Shown piece after piece: positions 1-8,075 of a DNA stretch of 39,348 nucleotides. Under the pieces are notes generated by a model, which saw only the letters and a list, made by a program, of their open reading frames with translations, did no database searches and had not been told where the DNA came from. The DNA is taken from the NCBI RefSeq assembly GCF_001598495.1, contig NZ_BCZB01000012.1:1-39348 (forward strand), given 5' to 3'. Each line of letters begins with the position of its first letter. The first letter of the stretch is position 1. The DNA is from Neokomagataea thailandica NBRC 106555. GTDB lineage: Bacteria; Pseudomonadota; Alphaproteobacteria; Acetobacterales; Acetobacteraceae. The position numbers and the translations under genes are program-made.

Positions 1-2
1 AG

Positions 3-515
3 GCTTGGTTTGGCCATGCAGTTTCTGATGATGTGGGCATGGGATGGCTGCATTTGGTGGCGGATGTTGCTCATATTCTGACGGCCGGTGTGTGGGGTGG
101 CTCTCTCCTTGCATTTTGTTGGCTGCTGTTTGGGAGCAAAGAAGCCGTTATCTCTGAGAAGGTTTTGCGAAAGTTTTCATGTATTGGGTATGCTGTTGTT
201 ACTATCCTTCTTATGACAGGGGTGGTGAATACATATTTTATCGTAGGCAGTGATCTAAAGGATTACACGCATCCGAGCAGCTATGTTGTTCTTATTTATA
301 CAAAGATTATTGTGTTTGTTGCGATGCTGCTTTTGGCGTCTTTTAATCACTTCGTATTTACCCCGCGTTTGGGGCAGCGTTTGCGTGATAATGTGTCTGC
401 TGTGAAGGCTGTGCAGCGTTTGCGTATGAGTATCGTGCTCGAATATACGTTGTATTTGGTGATTATAGGGCTTGTGGCCGTGGTGGGGGTGCAAAGCCCC
501 ACGCCGGATATGTGA
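3..515 (+). CDS. CopD-type copper resistance membrane protein, C-terminal part (5' truncated by window edge)
   Basis: The reading frame is open from the left edge (frame starting at base 3) to a stop at 513-515, so this is the 3' end of a longer gene. The visible part has about four hydrophobic segments, and its first residues (GHAV, then GWLHLVADVAHILTAGVW) match the pattern of the CopD membrane domain, in which a conserved His and an AGxW motif follow a WxGHA stretch. CopD-family proteins are inner-membrane proteins linked to copper uptake or tolerance in the periplasm. A GTG at 33 could be read as a start, but the family match continues upstream of it, so an internal start is unlikely. The stop abuts the stop of hisI, which converges on it. 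The family call is by motif pattern only. Confidence 0.7.
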   Translation, partial: AWFGHAVSDDVGMGWLHLVADVAHILTAGVWGGSLLAFCWLLFGSKEAVISEKVLRKFSCIGYAVVTILLMTGVVNTYFIVGSDLKDYTHPSSYVVLIYTKIIVFVAMLLLASFNHFVFTPRLGQRLRDNVSAVKAVQRLRMSIVLEYTLYLVIIGLVAVVGVQSPTPDM

Positions 516-932
516 TTAGGATTTTGCCTGATAGAGAATATCGGGTGAAATCTCAGGGGCGCTGGTGTCTTGTAGGCCAGTTGGTGTGACACCGTGATAA
601 AAGCAACTCCGTCGTCCTGTGTGGCAAGCCACGCCTGTTTGCTCAACAATAACGAGAAGAGCGTCTTGATCGCAGTCTAGGCGGGCTTCGAGCAGGCGTT
701 GGCGTTGACCGGAGGTTTCTCCTTTGCGCCAGAGTTTTTGGCGGCTGCGGGACCAATAGCAGACTTGGCCGGTTAATAATGTTTCGGTTACGGCGTCTTT
801 GTTCATCCATGCCAGCATCAGGATTTCTCCATCAGGGGCTTGGGCAATGGCCGCGATGAGGCCGTCTTTATCGTATTGTATGGCGTCACAGATAGTGTTG
901 ATGCGCTCAATTGGCGGGGGGGTGTAGCTCAT
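516..932 (-). CDS. hisI: Phosphoribosyl-AMP cyclohydrolase
   Basis: HisI opens the adenine ring of phosphoribosyl-AMP in the third step of histidine synthesis, in the cytoplasm. The 138-residue product has the family hallmarks: LMLAWMN near residue 40, YWSRSRQKLWRKGETSG, the metal-binding DCDQDALL, and a C-terminal CHTGRRSCFY with the conserved Cys pair. There is no fused HisE domain, so PRA-PP hydrolysis must be encoded elsewhere. The ATG at 932-930 was chosen because it overlaps the ygfZ stop as ATGA and begins a natural N-terminus (MSYTPPPIE). A longer upstream frame exists but lies wholly inside ygfZ. The two genes are probably co-transcribed and translationally coupled. Confidence 0.93.
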   Translation of the reverse strand: MSYTPPPIERINTICDAIQYDKDGLIAAIAQAPDGEILMLAWMNKDAVTETLLTGQVCYWSRSRQKLWRKGETSGQRQRLLEARLDCDQDALLVIVEQTGVACHTGRRSCFYHGVTPTGLQDTSAPEISPDILYQAKS

Positions 933-1780
933 GGTGATGGAGTTTCTTCTTGTGTGGATTGGGGGCGTAATTCTGCGGGGAACCAATTGGGCCAGACAAC
1001 CTGTACAGTTTCGCCATTGAGGGTAAGGGCGTTGCTGGACCATGCTTCACGGCGGAGCAGGGCGAGGGCCGTGGTTGCGTGATGGGAGCGTAATTCGCCA
1101 ACATCTTTTCCGTTGAGCTGGATAGGGCCCGGGGTGGAAAAGGCTGTGCTGGGGCCGGTGATAGGTAGGATGCGGCGCTTGAGTACAGCGCGGTAATGGG
1201 TACGGGCGGTGAGCTCTTGCCCCATATAGCAGCCTTTGGAGAACGAAACGCCGTGGAGCACGTCCATATTCGCTTCAAGTGCTAATGTTTTTTCGGCTTC
1301 AAAATCGGTCCAGTCGGGGAGGCCGAGTGAGAGGCGACGGATGAGATAGGCCTGCGGTGTTTCGCCCATTATGTCACTGTCTGGAGTGATCAGTGCGCGC
1401 CATCCCGCTTGCTCTGTCCTTGGGTCTGGGGACGAGATGCTGTGTGGTGGTGGGGAGGTCCCGTCTGGGCCTGTGATGACGCGGAAATCTGTTGTTACGA
1501 TACGAACATCAGCGCGAAGGCGGAACCGGGAGAGGCGCTTTGTTAAAGTTTCGGCATGCTCAGCCGGGCAGTCCATGAGCAGGCGTGGGGTTTCTTGTGT
1601 GGTGTCTTCATATAAGAAGAATTCACTAAGCCAGCGTCCTTGTGGTGTGAGGACGGCGCTCCATAGCGCATGACCTTGTGAGACGAGGGTCACATCGTTG
1701 CTCACCAAGCCTTGCAGGAAGGTGATGCGGTCTTGTCCTTCGAAGGCGAGGACGGCGCGGTCTGAGAGAAAGCCTGTCAT
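929..1780 (-). CDS. ygfZ: YgfZ/GcvT-family folate-binding protein (Fe-S cluster maintenance)
   Basis: YgfZ-family proteins are tetrahydrofolate-binding relatives of the glycine cleavage T protein that support assembly or repair of certain Fe-S enzymes. The 283-residue product has an N-terminal GcvT-like region (ITFLQGLVSNDV) and the diagnostic motif KGCYMGQELTAR around residue 183, which carries the conserved Cys. It lacks glycine cleavage context, which supports YgfZ over GcvT. It is somewhat shorter than the E. coli protein. It is the first gene of a two-gene minus-strand operon and overlaps hisI by four bases. The shared upstream region (1781-1932) must hold promoters for this gene and for the divergent sensor gene, but no clear hexamers were seen. 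Confidence 0.88.
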   Translation of the reverse strand: MTGFLSDRAVLAFEGQDRITFLQGLVSNDVTLVSQGHALWSAVLTPQGRWLSEFFLYEDTTQETPRLLMDCPAEHAETLTKRLSRFRLRADVRIVTTDFRVITGPDGTSPPPHSISSPDPRTEQAGWRALITPDSDIMGETPQAYLIRRLSLGLPDWTDFEAEKTLALEANMDVLHGVSFSKGCYMGQELTARTHYRAVLKRRILPITGPSTAFSTPGPIQLNGKDVGELRSHHATTALALLRREAWSSNALTLNGETVQVVWPNWFPAELRPQSTQEETPSP

Positions 1781-1932
1781 AAGAATAAGACGTAGCGGAT
1801 CGCTTCTGCGTCCGGCAAGTCATGAAGCGGTGAGGGGTGCTTGCGTGCTGTTCATCGGCGGGGAATAGTACAGCGATTATCTGTGATAGGGTGCGTTATT
1901 GCCCTTAAGCGTTAAGTAGAGCGATTCTTGAC

Positions 1933-4239
1933 ATGCCAGCGCCCGAAATTATTGACCCGACGAGTAACCCGGCAAGGAACCGCAAGCGGATTCTGCAATT
2001 TGTTGGGCCAGTTTTAGGCGTTATTTTGGTCATTGGCGGTATCGTCGCGATTAGTTTGCACAACTACCAGACTATGCGCGGTGGTGTGATTTCGCTCTCT
2101 CGTGATTTATTGCGCAGTCAGCAGCGTTATGTGACGGAAGAAGTGGAGCATTACCTTGCCCCGGCGTCAGATAGTGCCAGTATTGCGCCAGATATGTTTG
2201 ATATTCCGGTTGATGCGAGTTCGCCCGACACATTTATGCTGTATGGCCGTTCGATGTTGGCGCATTTGCCGCAGGTGGATAGTTTTTATCTGGCGAATGA
2301 TAAAGGCGAGTTTTGGATGGTCATTCGCCATAAGGGTGCTTATGACCAGACGCATCTGCAGGTTGAAAATGGGCAGAGTGTTTATCGCCATACTTATGTT
2401 GATCAAGCTGGGAACTGGTTAGGGACAGGCGCAGACCCAGGAGATCAAGGGACGTTTCGGCAGAGGCCGTGGTTCGCGGGAGCAATGGCCAAGGCCGACC
2501 ATCAATTGTATTGGACGGACCCTTACGCTTACTTGGCAACGCATCAGTTTATTATCACGGCGTCTATCCCGTTTACGACGAGTGACGGGCACCGGAATGT
2601 GTTCGCAATTAATATCTCTTTGAATCGTCTGACGGAATTTTTGAATTCCTTGCAGGTTGGTAAGAGCGGGCAGGCTGTGATTGTGGACCTGCAGGGACAT
2701 GTCATTGCCGGACATAACGTTGCAGCTTTGTCGCAGAAGGACGGGTTTGATCCATCGCACCTTCTTTTGGACCCTGTGACGCAGCCCGTTTTTACGCGGG
2801 CTTTGAATGTGTATCGGGTCAATGGCTCAGGGGCCGGGTTGGTACATGCCCGGAATAAGAATTACGTCACGATTGCATCGGCCTTGCCGATGGTACACCG
2901 CGATTGGGTTTTGCTGCTTAATGCGCCGGAAAATGATTTCTCTGATTTTGCGCAAAGTGCGCGGCGGCGTAATTTAGGCTTTTCGTTGATTGTGGTGGCC
3001 TTAGCGCTGTTATTGGCTGTTGGCGTGATTTTTCAGGGGCGGCGAGTTGAGCAAATACGCGGTCTGTTGGAGCGCGCGCGGCATCGTGTGAAGTCTGAAA
3101 ATGCTGCACTGTTGAGCTTGGCGCGTACACCAGATTTATTTTCGGCGGAGCATGATGTTCCAGCTTTGACAGAGATTTTAGCGCAACGAACATTGGCGCG
3201 GCGTGTGAGTGTGTGGCGCTTCCTGTCCGGTGGAGAGAGGCTGATCTCAGAGGACACCTTTGAGGCGGAGCATGATGTGCATGGGGCGGGCTTTACGCTT
3301 TCCCGTGCTGAGCATGATGAGTTTTTCTCTATGCTGTTGGAGGGGCATGAGTTTACGGTTGATGATGCTGGACGTGATGAAAAAACACGTAATTTCCAAA
3401 GGCTCTTTATGCGGCCTTTTGGTACGGCGTCATTGCATGCTTATCCCATCATTGCGAATGGACATATTGTTGGTTGTATGATGTTGGAAGATGCCCGGTT
3501 AGCACAGGGAGCGGAGCATATTATCGCGGTTGTCGGTGCGATTACTGGGTTGCGCTTTGTGCAGGCAGCGGAGGAAGAGGCGCAGCAGGGCATTTCGTTA
3601 CCTCTGCATGATGATCATAAGGCGCAAACGCGTTTTGACGAAGGGTTTTTACTGTCCCCTGCAGGGCAGATGTCTTCTGTGCCGAGTGGTATTTATCCAG
3701 CTGTTCCGGTGGCAGTGATTTCGTTTGCAGAAACTTTTGCGGCGGACCGTAAAGCGGTAGAGCGCAGTATTGCGCTGGTCTCTGAGATTGGGGCCGTTAT
3801 TCAGCGTATTGCGCAGGATGCGGGTCTCTTTTCAGTACAAGTGGTGAGTAACCGCATTGTTTTGATTGGCGGGTGCCGACAGGAGGTGGATGCTGTTGCG
3901 GCTATTCGCCTCGCGGATGCGGCTATTTTGATCCGTGAAGCCTGTTATGTGCGTCTGGCTCAGGCGGATATGGACCCTGTGTTTCGCATCGGTTTGGATA
4001 TGGGGCCATTGGCGGTGGCTCAGTTGGGTAATGCGCCTTCAGTATTGAATTTTTGGGGGCGTGCGATTGTGGCGGCGGAGCGTTTGGCGCTGACTGCGTC
4101 AGATGCGGGCACCATTCAAGTGTCAGAAGATGCTTATACGGTATTGAGGGAGCAATTTTTATTCCGTTCGCGTGGCATGTTCTTTGTGCCGGGGCGTGGG
4201 GCTGTACAAAGCTTTACGTTGGCGGGGCGCCGGGAATGA
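1933..4239 (+). CDS. Membrane sensor: dCache periplasmic domain, GAF-like domain, degenerate class III nucleotide cyclase-like domain
   Basis: The 768-residue product has a membrane segment at about 22-42, a large periplasmic region with a dCache signature (RPWFAGAMA, WTDPYAYLATHQFIITASIPF), a second membrane segment at about 347-367, a short linker helix, a GAF-like cytoplasmic region (about 385-545) and a C-terminal part aligning with class III adenylate/guanylate cyclases (FRIGLDMGPLAVAQLGN, WGRAIVAAERLA, IQVSEDAY). Key catalytic positions look altered. The first metal Asp region reads SFAETF, the usual IGD reads VSN, and the transition-state Asn is replaced, so it may not make a cyclic nucleotide. 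It may sense a periplasmic ligand and act by protein contact. Its stop overlaps the mlaE start (ATGA), so it belongs to the MCE transport operon. Start is the ATG at 1933; no strong ribosome site is visible. Confidence 0.72.
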   Translation: MPAPEIIDPTSNPARNRKRILQFVGPVLGVILVIGGIVAISLHNYQTMRGGVISLSRDLLRSQQRYVTEEVEHYLAPASDSASIAPDMFDIPVDASSPDTFMLYGRSMLAHLPQVDSFYLANDKGEFWMVIRHKGAYDQTHLQVENGQSVYRHTYVDQAGNWLGTGADPGDQGTFRQRPWFAGAMAKADHQLYWTDPYAYLATHQFIITASIPFTTSDGHRNVFAINISLNRLTEFLNSLQVGKSGQAVIVDLQGHVIAGHNVAALSQKDGFDPSHLLLDPVTQPVFTRALNVYRVNGSGAGLVHARNKNYVTIASALPMVHRDWVLLLNAPENDFSDFAQSARRRNLGFSLIVVALALLLAVGVIFQGRRVEQIRGLLERARHRVKSENAALLSLARTPDLFSAEHDVPALTEILAQRTLARRVSVWRFLSGGERLISEDTFEAEHDVHGAGFTLSRAEHDEFFSMLLEGHEFTVDDAGRDEKTRNFQRLFMRPFGTASLHAYPIIANGHIVGCMMLEDARLAQGAEHIIAVVGAITGLRFVQAAEEEAQQGISLPLHDDHKAQTRFDEGFLLSPAGQMSSVPSGIYPAVPVAVISFAETFAADRKAVERSIALVSEIGAVIQRIAQDAGLFSVQVVSNRIVLIGGCRQEVDAVAAIRLADAAILIREACYVRLAQADMDPVFRIGLDMGPLAVAQLGNAPSVLNFWGRAIVAAERLALTASDAGTIQVSEDAYTVLREQFLFRSRGMFFVPGRGAVQSFTLAGRRE

Positions 4240-5030
4240 TGCGTGTGCGGCGTATGTTGGCGGCAATTGGGCGGTTCACGCGTGGGCAAGCGCGTTTTTC
4301 GCTTATGGCGTTTGGTACGGGGTGGGGAGTGCTGCGTGAAGCGGTGATCCCGTCAACGTGGCGCCGGACGGTACGTATTGAATTTTGGAAAACGCTGCAG
4401 CAAGCCACAAAGGGCGCATTGGTGAGTGTGCTGGTGACGGCGGCGTTGACGGGATTTGGCATTGTTGCGCAAGCGGTATATTGGCTTGGCTTTGCTGGGA
4501 TCGCGCAAATGACCGGGTCTATTTTGTCGACCGTTCTGGTGCGTGAAATTGCGCCGATTTTGGTGGGTGTCATTTTACTCGGGCGTTCGGGGATGTTGAC
4601 GCTGACGGAGTTGGGCACTTTAACGATTGGCGGTGAAATGCGGGTCCTGAAAGGGATGGGTGTTGACCCGTTTTTGGCATTTATTCTGCCGCGTAGCTTA
4701 GCCATGATGGTGAGCGGTTTTACGCTTGGTATTGTGTTTAGTATTGCCGCGTTATTGGTGGGGTACATCGTCTGCCGGGTGGAGGGTGTGCTCAGTATGC
4801 CGGTCTGGACATTTTTTGATCAGGTTGTCAGCTCGGTTCATGCGGTTGATTATGTGTCTATTCCCGGCCGATTAATTTTAAGTGCTTTCGCGATTGGGAT
4901 TACCTCGTGTTTGACGGGGGTGGATGCAACGGCAGATGATGACTTGGCCGCGTTATTGCCGCGAGGCTTTGCGCGGGGGATGCTGGCCGTTATGGGCATT
5001 AATGTGTTGTTCAGCGTGATGGTGGGATGA
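4236..5030 (+). CDS. mlaE: MlaE-family lipid ABC transporter permease
   Basis: MlaE permeases form the inner-membrane part of MCE transporters that move lipids between the inner and outer membrane. The 264-residue product carries the family core: a membrane-associated N-terminal helix, then VREIAPILVGVILLGRSG and GGEMRVLKGMGVDPFLAFILPR, which is the conserved cytoplasmic loop that contacts the ATPase, followed by several hydrophobic segments. The ATG at 4236 was chosen because it overlaps the stop of the upstream sensor gene (ATGATG). A much longer frame starting at 4053 would run through the sensor gene and was rejected. The next gene starts one base after this stop. The family assignment is firm; direction of transport and lipid are not known. 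Confidence 0.9.
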   Translation: MMRVRRMLAAIGRFTRGQARFSLMAFGTGWGVLREAVIPSTWRRTVRIEFWKTLQQATKGALVSVLVTAALTGFGIVAQAVYWLGFAGIAQMTGSILSTVLVREIAPILVGVILLGRSGMLTLTELGTLTIGGEMRVLKGMGVDPFLAFILPRSLAMMVSGFTLGIVFSIAALLVGYIVCRVEGVLSMPVWTFFDQVVSSVHAVDYVSIPGRLILSAFAIGITSCLTGVDATADDDLAALLPRGFARGMLAVMGINVLFSVMVG

Positions 5031-5031
5031 G

Positions 5032-5778
5032 ATGAGCCGCAATGACGCAACGCAAAATGAAAGTACCGGGCGCGCTCATAGGACTGTTGGGCTGGACCCT
5101 GTTTTAGAACTGCAAGATGCGCGCCCGCGGTTTGAGGATGGGGGCTTGGCCGCGGTTCGGTATAATCTGCGTCTGAACCCGGGGGATTTGGTGCTGGTTG
5201 AGTGCCCAGACGCGCAGCAGGCATCACTTTTTGCAGATTTATGTGTTGGATTATTGCCTCTGGCGGCGGGGCATGTTCGCTGTATGGGGATGGATTGGCA
5301 AAGCCTTGATGAGCGGCGGCGTGCGGCGTTGCGTGGGCGTATTGGGCGTATGGTGGTTAATGGGGGGTGGGTTGATCTGCACGGGACCGATCTCAACATC
5401 CTCTGGCCGCATATGCACCATACACGTGTACCGACCGAAGTTTTAGCGCGGCGCGCGATTGAGTTGGGTATTCATTTTGGTCTGCCCGGTTTGCCCGTCA
5501 GTGTGCCGTCTAAATTATCAGGGTTAGATCGTTGTCGTGCGGATTGTGTCCGTGCCTTTTTGGGCGAACCTGCGTTGTTATTGTTAGAAAATCCGTTGGA
5601 TGATGTGCCACTGTCTCTTTTGTTGGCCTTTTTATCGTCTTTGACGGAAGCGCGTGACCGGGGGGCGGCGATTGTGTGGATTACGCGAGGGACATTCCCG
5701 GCGGGTGTCGGGCGGATTGAGGCGACATCGCGTTGGCGCCTGCATGACGATGGTCTTTTCTTGAAACGAGGTGCGTGA
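5032..5778 (+). CDS. MlaF-like ABC subunit lacking ATPase motifs
   Basis: The position between mlaE and mlaD and the overall plan match the MlaF ATPase, but the nucleotide-handling motifs look destroyed. Where Walker A should be (about residues 56-65) the sequence is VECPDAQQAS, with no GxxGxGKS/T. The Q-loop Gln is Asn110. The LSGGQ signature reads LSGLDR (about 162-167). Walker B is LLLLENP, lacking both the usual Asp and the catalytic Glu (Glu186, Asn187). The switch His is Arg219. The frame is intact over 248 residues and coupled to its neighbours (one-base gap before, ATGA overlap after), so it is not an obvious pseudogene. It may be a structural subunit, with ATPase activity supplied by another protein or not needed. 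Confidence 0.75.
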   Translation: MSRNDATQNESTGRAHRTVGLDPVLELQDARPRFEDGGLAAVRYNLRLNPGDLVLVECPDAQQASLFADLCVGLLPLAAGHVRCMGMDWQSLDERRRAALRGRIGRMVVNGGWVDLHGTDLNILWPHMHHTRVPTEVLARRAIELGIHFGLPGLPVSVPSKLSGLDRCRADCVRAFLGEPALLLLENPLDDVPLSLLLAFLSSLTEARDRGAAIVWITRGTFPAGVGRIEATSRWRLHDDGLFLKRGA

Positions 5779-6734
5779 TGTTTCGCCAGCGTCATACCGA
5801 AAATACGAAAATTTTGTATCGTAACCGTTATGCGGATGAGTGGGTTGGCCTGCTTGTTCTGATCTCGATCGCATTGTTCATCGCTGCGGTGGCTGAAGCT
5901 GGGGTTTTGAAGCAGTGGCTGACCCCTGAGCGCACGGTGCATTTTGTTTTGCCTGAAAGTGGTGTGGCGGGGTTAGCCGTTGGGGATGATATCGAGGTGA
6001 TGGGTGTGCGTGCGGGTTCTGTGCGGCGTGTCGATATGAATGCAACGGGCCGGATGTATGCTGAGGGTGAAATAGAACCGCAATTCGCCGCCTTTGTGCG
6101 GCAGGATAGTCAGGCTTTGATCCGGCATCGTTTTGTGGTGGCGGGGGCGAGCTACATCGCGATTACACGGGGGCAGGGTGCGGATTTGGACTGGGGCTAT
6201 GCAGTGCTGACGGCAGGAGTGGAGCCTAACCCGGCGGATGTTGTGGCGCAGACGGTCAATGAAGTGCGCGCCCAGCTTGGTCCCATGTTGCATAATGTAC
6301 GTGATATTACGGCGCAGGTTGATGGCATGTTGGTTGATTTGCGCGCTGGGAAGGGGAGTGTTGGCGGTCTTATTGCCAAGGATGATACGCTCCGCCGTGC
6401 GGATCAAATGCTAGATGACGTGCATGTTTTGCTGACGAACATGAAGCCTATTGAAGGGCAGCTAGGGGGGGTGATGCAGCAGGCGAACCGTACTTTAGCC
6501 AATGCACGAGCCACGACGGATGCGCTGCGTAAGAGCATGCCACAAATCCAGCAGACGATTGGTCATGCGAATGATACGACGGCTGAGCTGCCGGGTATGA
6601 TTGTACAAGCACAGGCAACGGCAGATTCATTGCGTAAATTGATGGAACAGCTACGCGGCTTGTGGATTTTAGGGGGGCATGGAAGCTCGGGTGAAGGGCA
6701 GCAGCGCCTTCCAGCACGGGCGGTACGGCCATGA
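5778..6734 (+). CDS. mlaD: MlaD-type MCE-domain lipid-binding protein
   Basis: MCE proteins are anchored in the inner membrane and form periplasmic rings that carry lipids. The 318-residue product has one membrane segment at about 25-44 (WVGLLVLISIALFIAAVAEAG), an MCE domain at about 50-125 (PESGVAGLAVGDDIEVMGVRAGSV, then RHRFVVAGASYIAITRG), and a long C-terminal helical region rich in Gln, Ala and Thr that could form a needle or coiled coil. The ATG at 5778 overlaps the preceding stop (TGATG); a GTG one codon upstream (5775) is possible. It follows the degenerate ATPase gene and overlaps the next gene by four bases. It is longer than E. coli MlaD (about 183 residues), closer to single-MCE proteins with extended C-termini. 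Confidence 0.88.
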   Translation: MFRQRHTENTKILYRNRYADEWVGLLVLISIALFIAAVAEAGVLKQWLTPERTVHFVLPESGVAGLAVGDDIEVMGVRAGSVRRVDMNATGRMYAEGEIEPQFAAFVRQDSQALIRHRFVVAGASYIAITRGQGADLDWGYAVLTAGVEPNPADVVAQTVNEVRAQLGPMLHNVRDITAQVDGMLVDLRAGKGSVGGLIAKDDTLRRADQMLDDVHVLLTNMKPIEGQLGGVMQQANRTLANARATTDALRKSMPQIQQTIGHANDTTAELPGMIVQAQATADSLRKLMEQLRGLWILGGHGSSGEGQQRLPARAVRP

Positions 6735-7510
6735 GATATTGGATGCTTGTAGGGGTCTTATGTTTCGGTGCGTGCGCTTCTCATTCAGGCAGCGCGCCAT
6801 TGCCGGATGAGCTGTATCAAACGGCGATGTCGACAGGGAAAAGTGCTTTTGAGCTTGGGCATCCTGAAGAAGCAGAGCGGCAATATCAACAAGCTTTTCG
6901 CCGTGCGGTTGTGCGTGATGATACTGCGGCCTTGCATGATGCAGGGTTTAATTTAGCGACAACACAGCTTGAGCAGCATAAGCCTGCATTGGCTTTGAAA
7001 ACTTTGGATCAGCTTGGGGAAGCTTTGTCGTTGAGGCAACACGCCGCGTCTGCTGATTTGGCTTTGGTGCGTGCTGCGGCATTGTTGCAAATGGGGCGCG
7101 CTGGGCAGGCTTTATCGGCGGCACGAGGCGCGCAAGAAATAGGTATTGCCGAAGACCGGGTGCGTGCTGGTTATTTGGTTGGGCGTGCTGCGTTTTTGCT
7201 GAAGAAGCCAATGGTCGTGATGCAGGAAGCTTCTGCTTTATGCTCTGTTAAAGGGGTGGGGCAAAGTGCTGCAGATTGTCTTGATCTGCGGGTGCGCCAC
7301 GCTCTTTTGCAGGGGGAAGGGCGTACTGCTTTGCCGCAGGCAATGGCGTTAGTGGGGCAGCGGCGGGATGCACGTGACTATGATGGAATGCGAGATGCAC
7401 TGTCTTTGGCCGCAGATGCAGCGAGCCAAGCTGGTGATGTTGTGCAGGCGCGTTCTTTAAAAGAGCGCTCTTTGGCCAGTCAGGCAGCGGCAGGGCGTGA
7501 TGGCCCCTAA
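6731..7510 (+). CDS. Probable lipoprotein with TPR-like helical repeats, MCE operon member
   Basis: The 259-residue product starts with a short signal peptide ending in a lipobox-like FGAC (Cys15), so it is probably lipid-anchored. The rest is Ala-, Gln- and Leu-rich and predicted helical, with TPR-like spacing (for example GHPEEAERQYQQAFRRAV near 43-60 and LVRAAALLQMGRAGQALSAARGA further on). It overlaps the mlaD stop (ATGA), which strongly suggests co-translation and a role with the MCE transporter, such as an outer-membrane or periplasmic partner. Proteobacterial MCE operons often carry a small lipoprotein, but I do not recognise this one as a named family. Function is inferred from context only. 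Confidence 0.65.
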   Translation: MRYWMLVGVLCFGACASHSGSAPLPDELYQTAMSTGKSAFELGHPEEAERQYQQAFRRAVVRDDTAALHDAGFNLATTQLEQHKPALALKTLDQLGEALSLRQHAASADLALVRAAALLQMGRAGQALSAARGAQEIGIAEDRVRAGYLVGRAAFLLKKPMVVMQEASALCSVKGVGQSAADCLDLRVRHALLQGEGRTALPQAMALVGQRRDARDYDGMRDALSLAADAASQAGDVVQARSLKERSLASQAAAGRDGP

Positions 7511-7554
7511 GTGAAGGGGGGATTACTGAGTTATAGGGTGATGCGGGGGCGGTA

Positions 7555-7941
7555 ATGTCAGACACGGCACGCTACGAGTTCTTTTTATTTTTATTAACGG
7601 TGACGCTGGTGTTGGAGCTGGTGGCTCGTAAGTTGAAATTGCCGCCTGCTGCGGCCTTTATTTTAGGTGGAATTGGCCTTGCTCTCTTACCCGGGGCGCC
7701 AAGCATTACATTCGACCCTGAACTTGTGATGTTGGTGTTTTTGCCACCACTCTTGATGAGTAGCGCATGGTTTACTGCATGGCGTGAATTTCGGCAGAAT
7801 TTGGCAGGTATTTTGCTGATGGCCGTGGGGGCTACGGTGTTCACGACGGCCGCTGTGGGTTGGGCGGCGCATCTTTTAGTACCGTCTTTGCCTTTGGCGG
7901 CACATGATTATTCGCGTGTATCATTCTGGAGAGATATATGA
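7555..7941 (+). pseudogene. Truncated Na+/H+ antiporter (CPA1-like), N-terminal stump only
   Basis: About the first 113 residues look like the start of a monovalent cation:proton antiporter of the CPA1 family. There is a hydrophobic helix, then KLKLPPAAAFILGGIGLALLPG, the hallmark FLPPLLMSSAW, and a further helix. After PSLPLA the similarity stops; a short unrelated tail (HDYSRVSFWRDI) ends at 7941. A full antiporter needs roughly 400-550 residues and ten or more membrane segments, so at least two thirds of the gene, including the catalytic Asp region, is gone. No remainder was found downstream in the window. The break lies next to an AT-rich island, so loss probably came with an insertion-deletion. 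It starts 45 bases after the MCE operon. Confidence 0.72.
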
Positions 7942-8032
7942 TCGCACATGGTGCGGGATGAAGCATACTTTAGGGGATGCAGGAATTTCACGCTAAGCCT
8001 TGTTGAAGCACAGAGGCAGTAGTGGGCTGTGT

Positions 8033-8065
8033 GGTCGTGGGGTATTTTGTCCCACGACCGTTTTT
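8033..8065 (+). terminator. Rho-independent terminator
   Basis: A perfect 9-bp stem (GGTCGTGGG at 8033-8041 with CCCACGACC at 8051-8059) with a 9-base loop is followed by GTTTTT. It would end transcripts from the MCE operon and antiporter stump. It may be the original antiporter terminator left behind after the internal loss. Confidence 0.8.
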
Positions 8066-8075
8066 AACAATCGGT

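Noticed and set aside
4053-4235. Upstream extension of the MlaE frame
   Set aside because: It lies inside the sensor gene's cyclase-like domain, is Cys/Gly-rich and unlike MlaE N-termini. The ATG overlapping the sensor stop is a better start.
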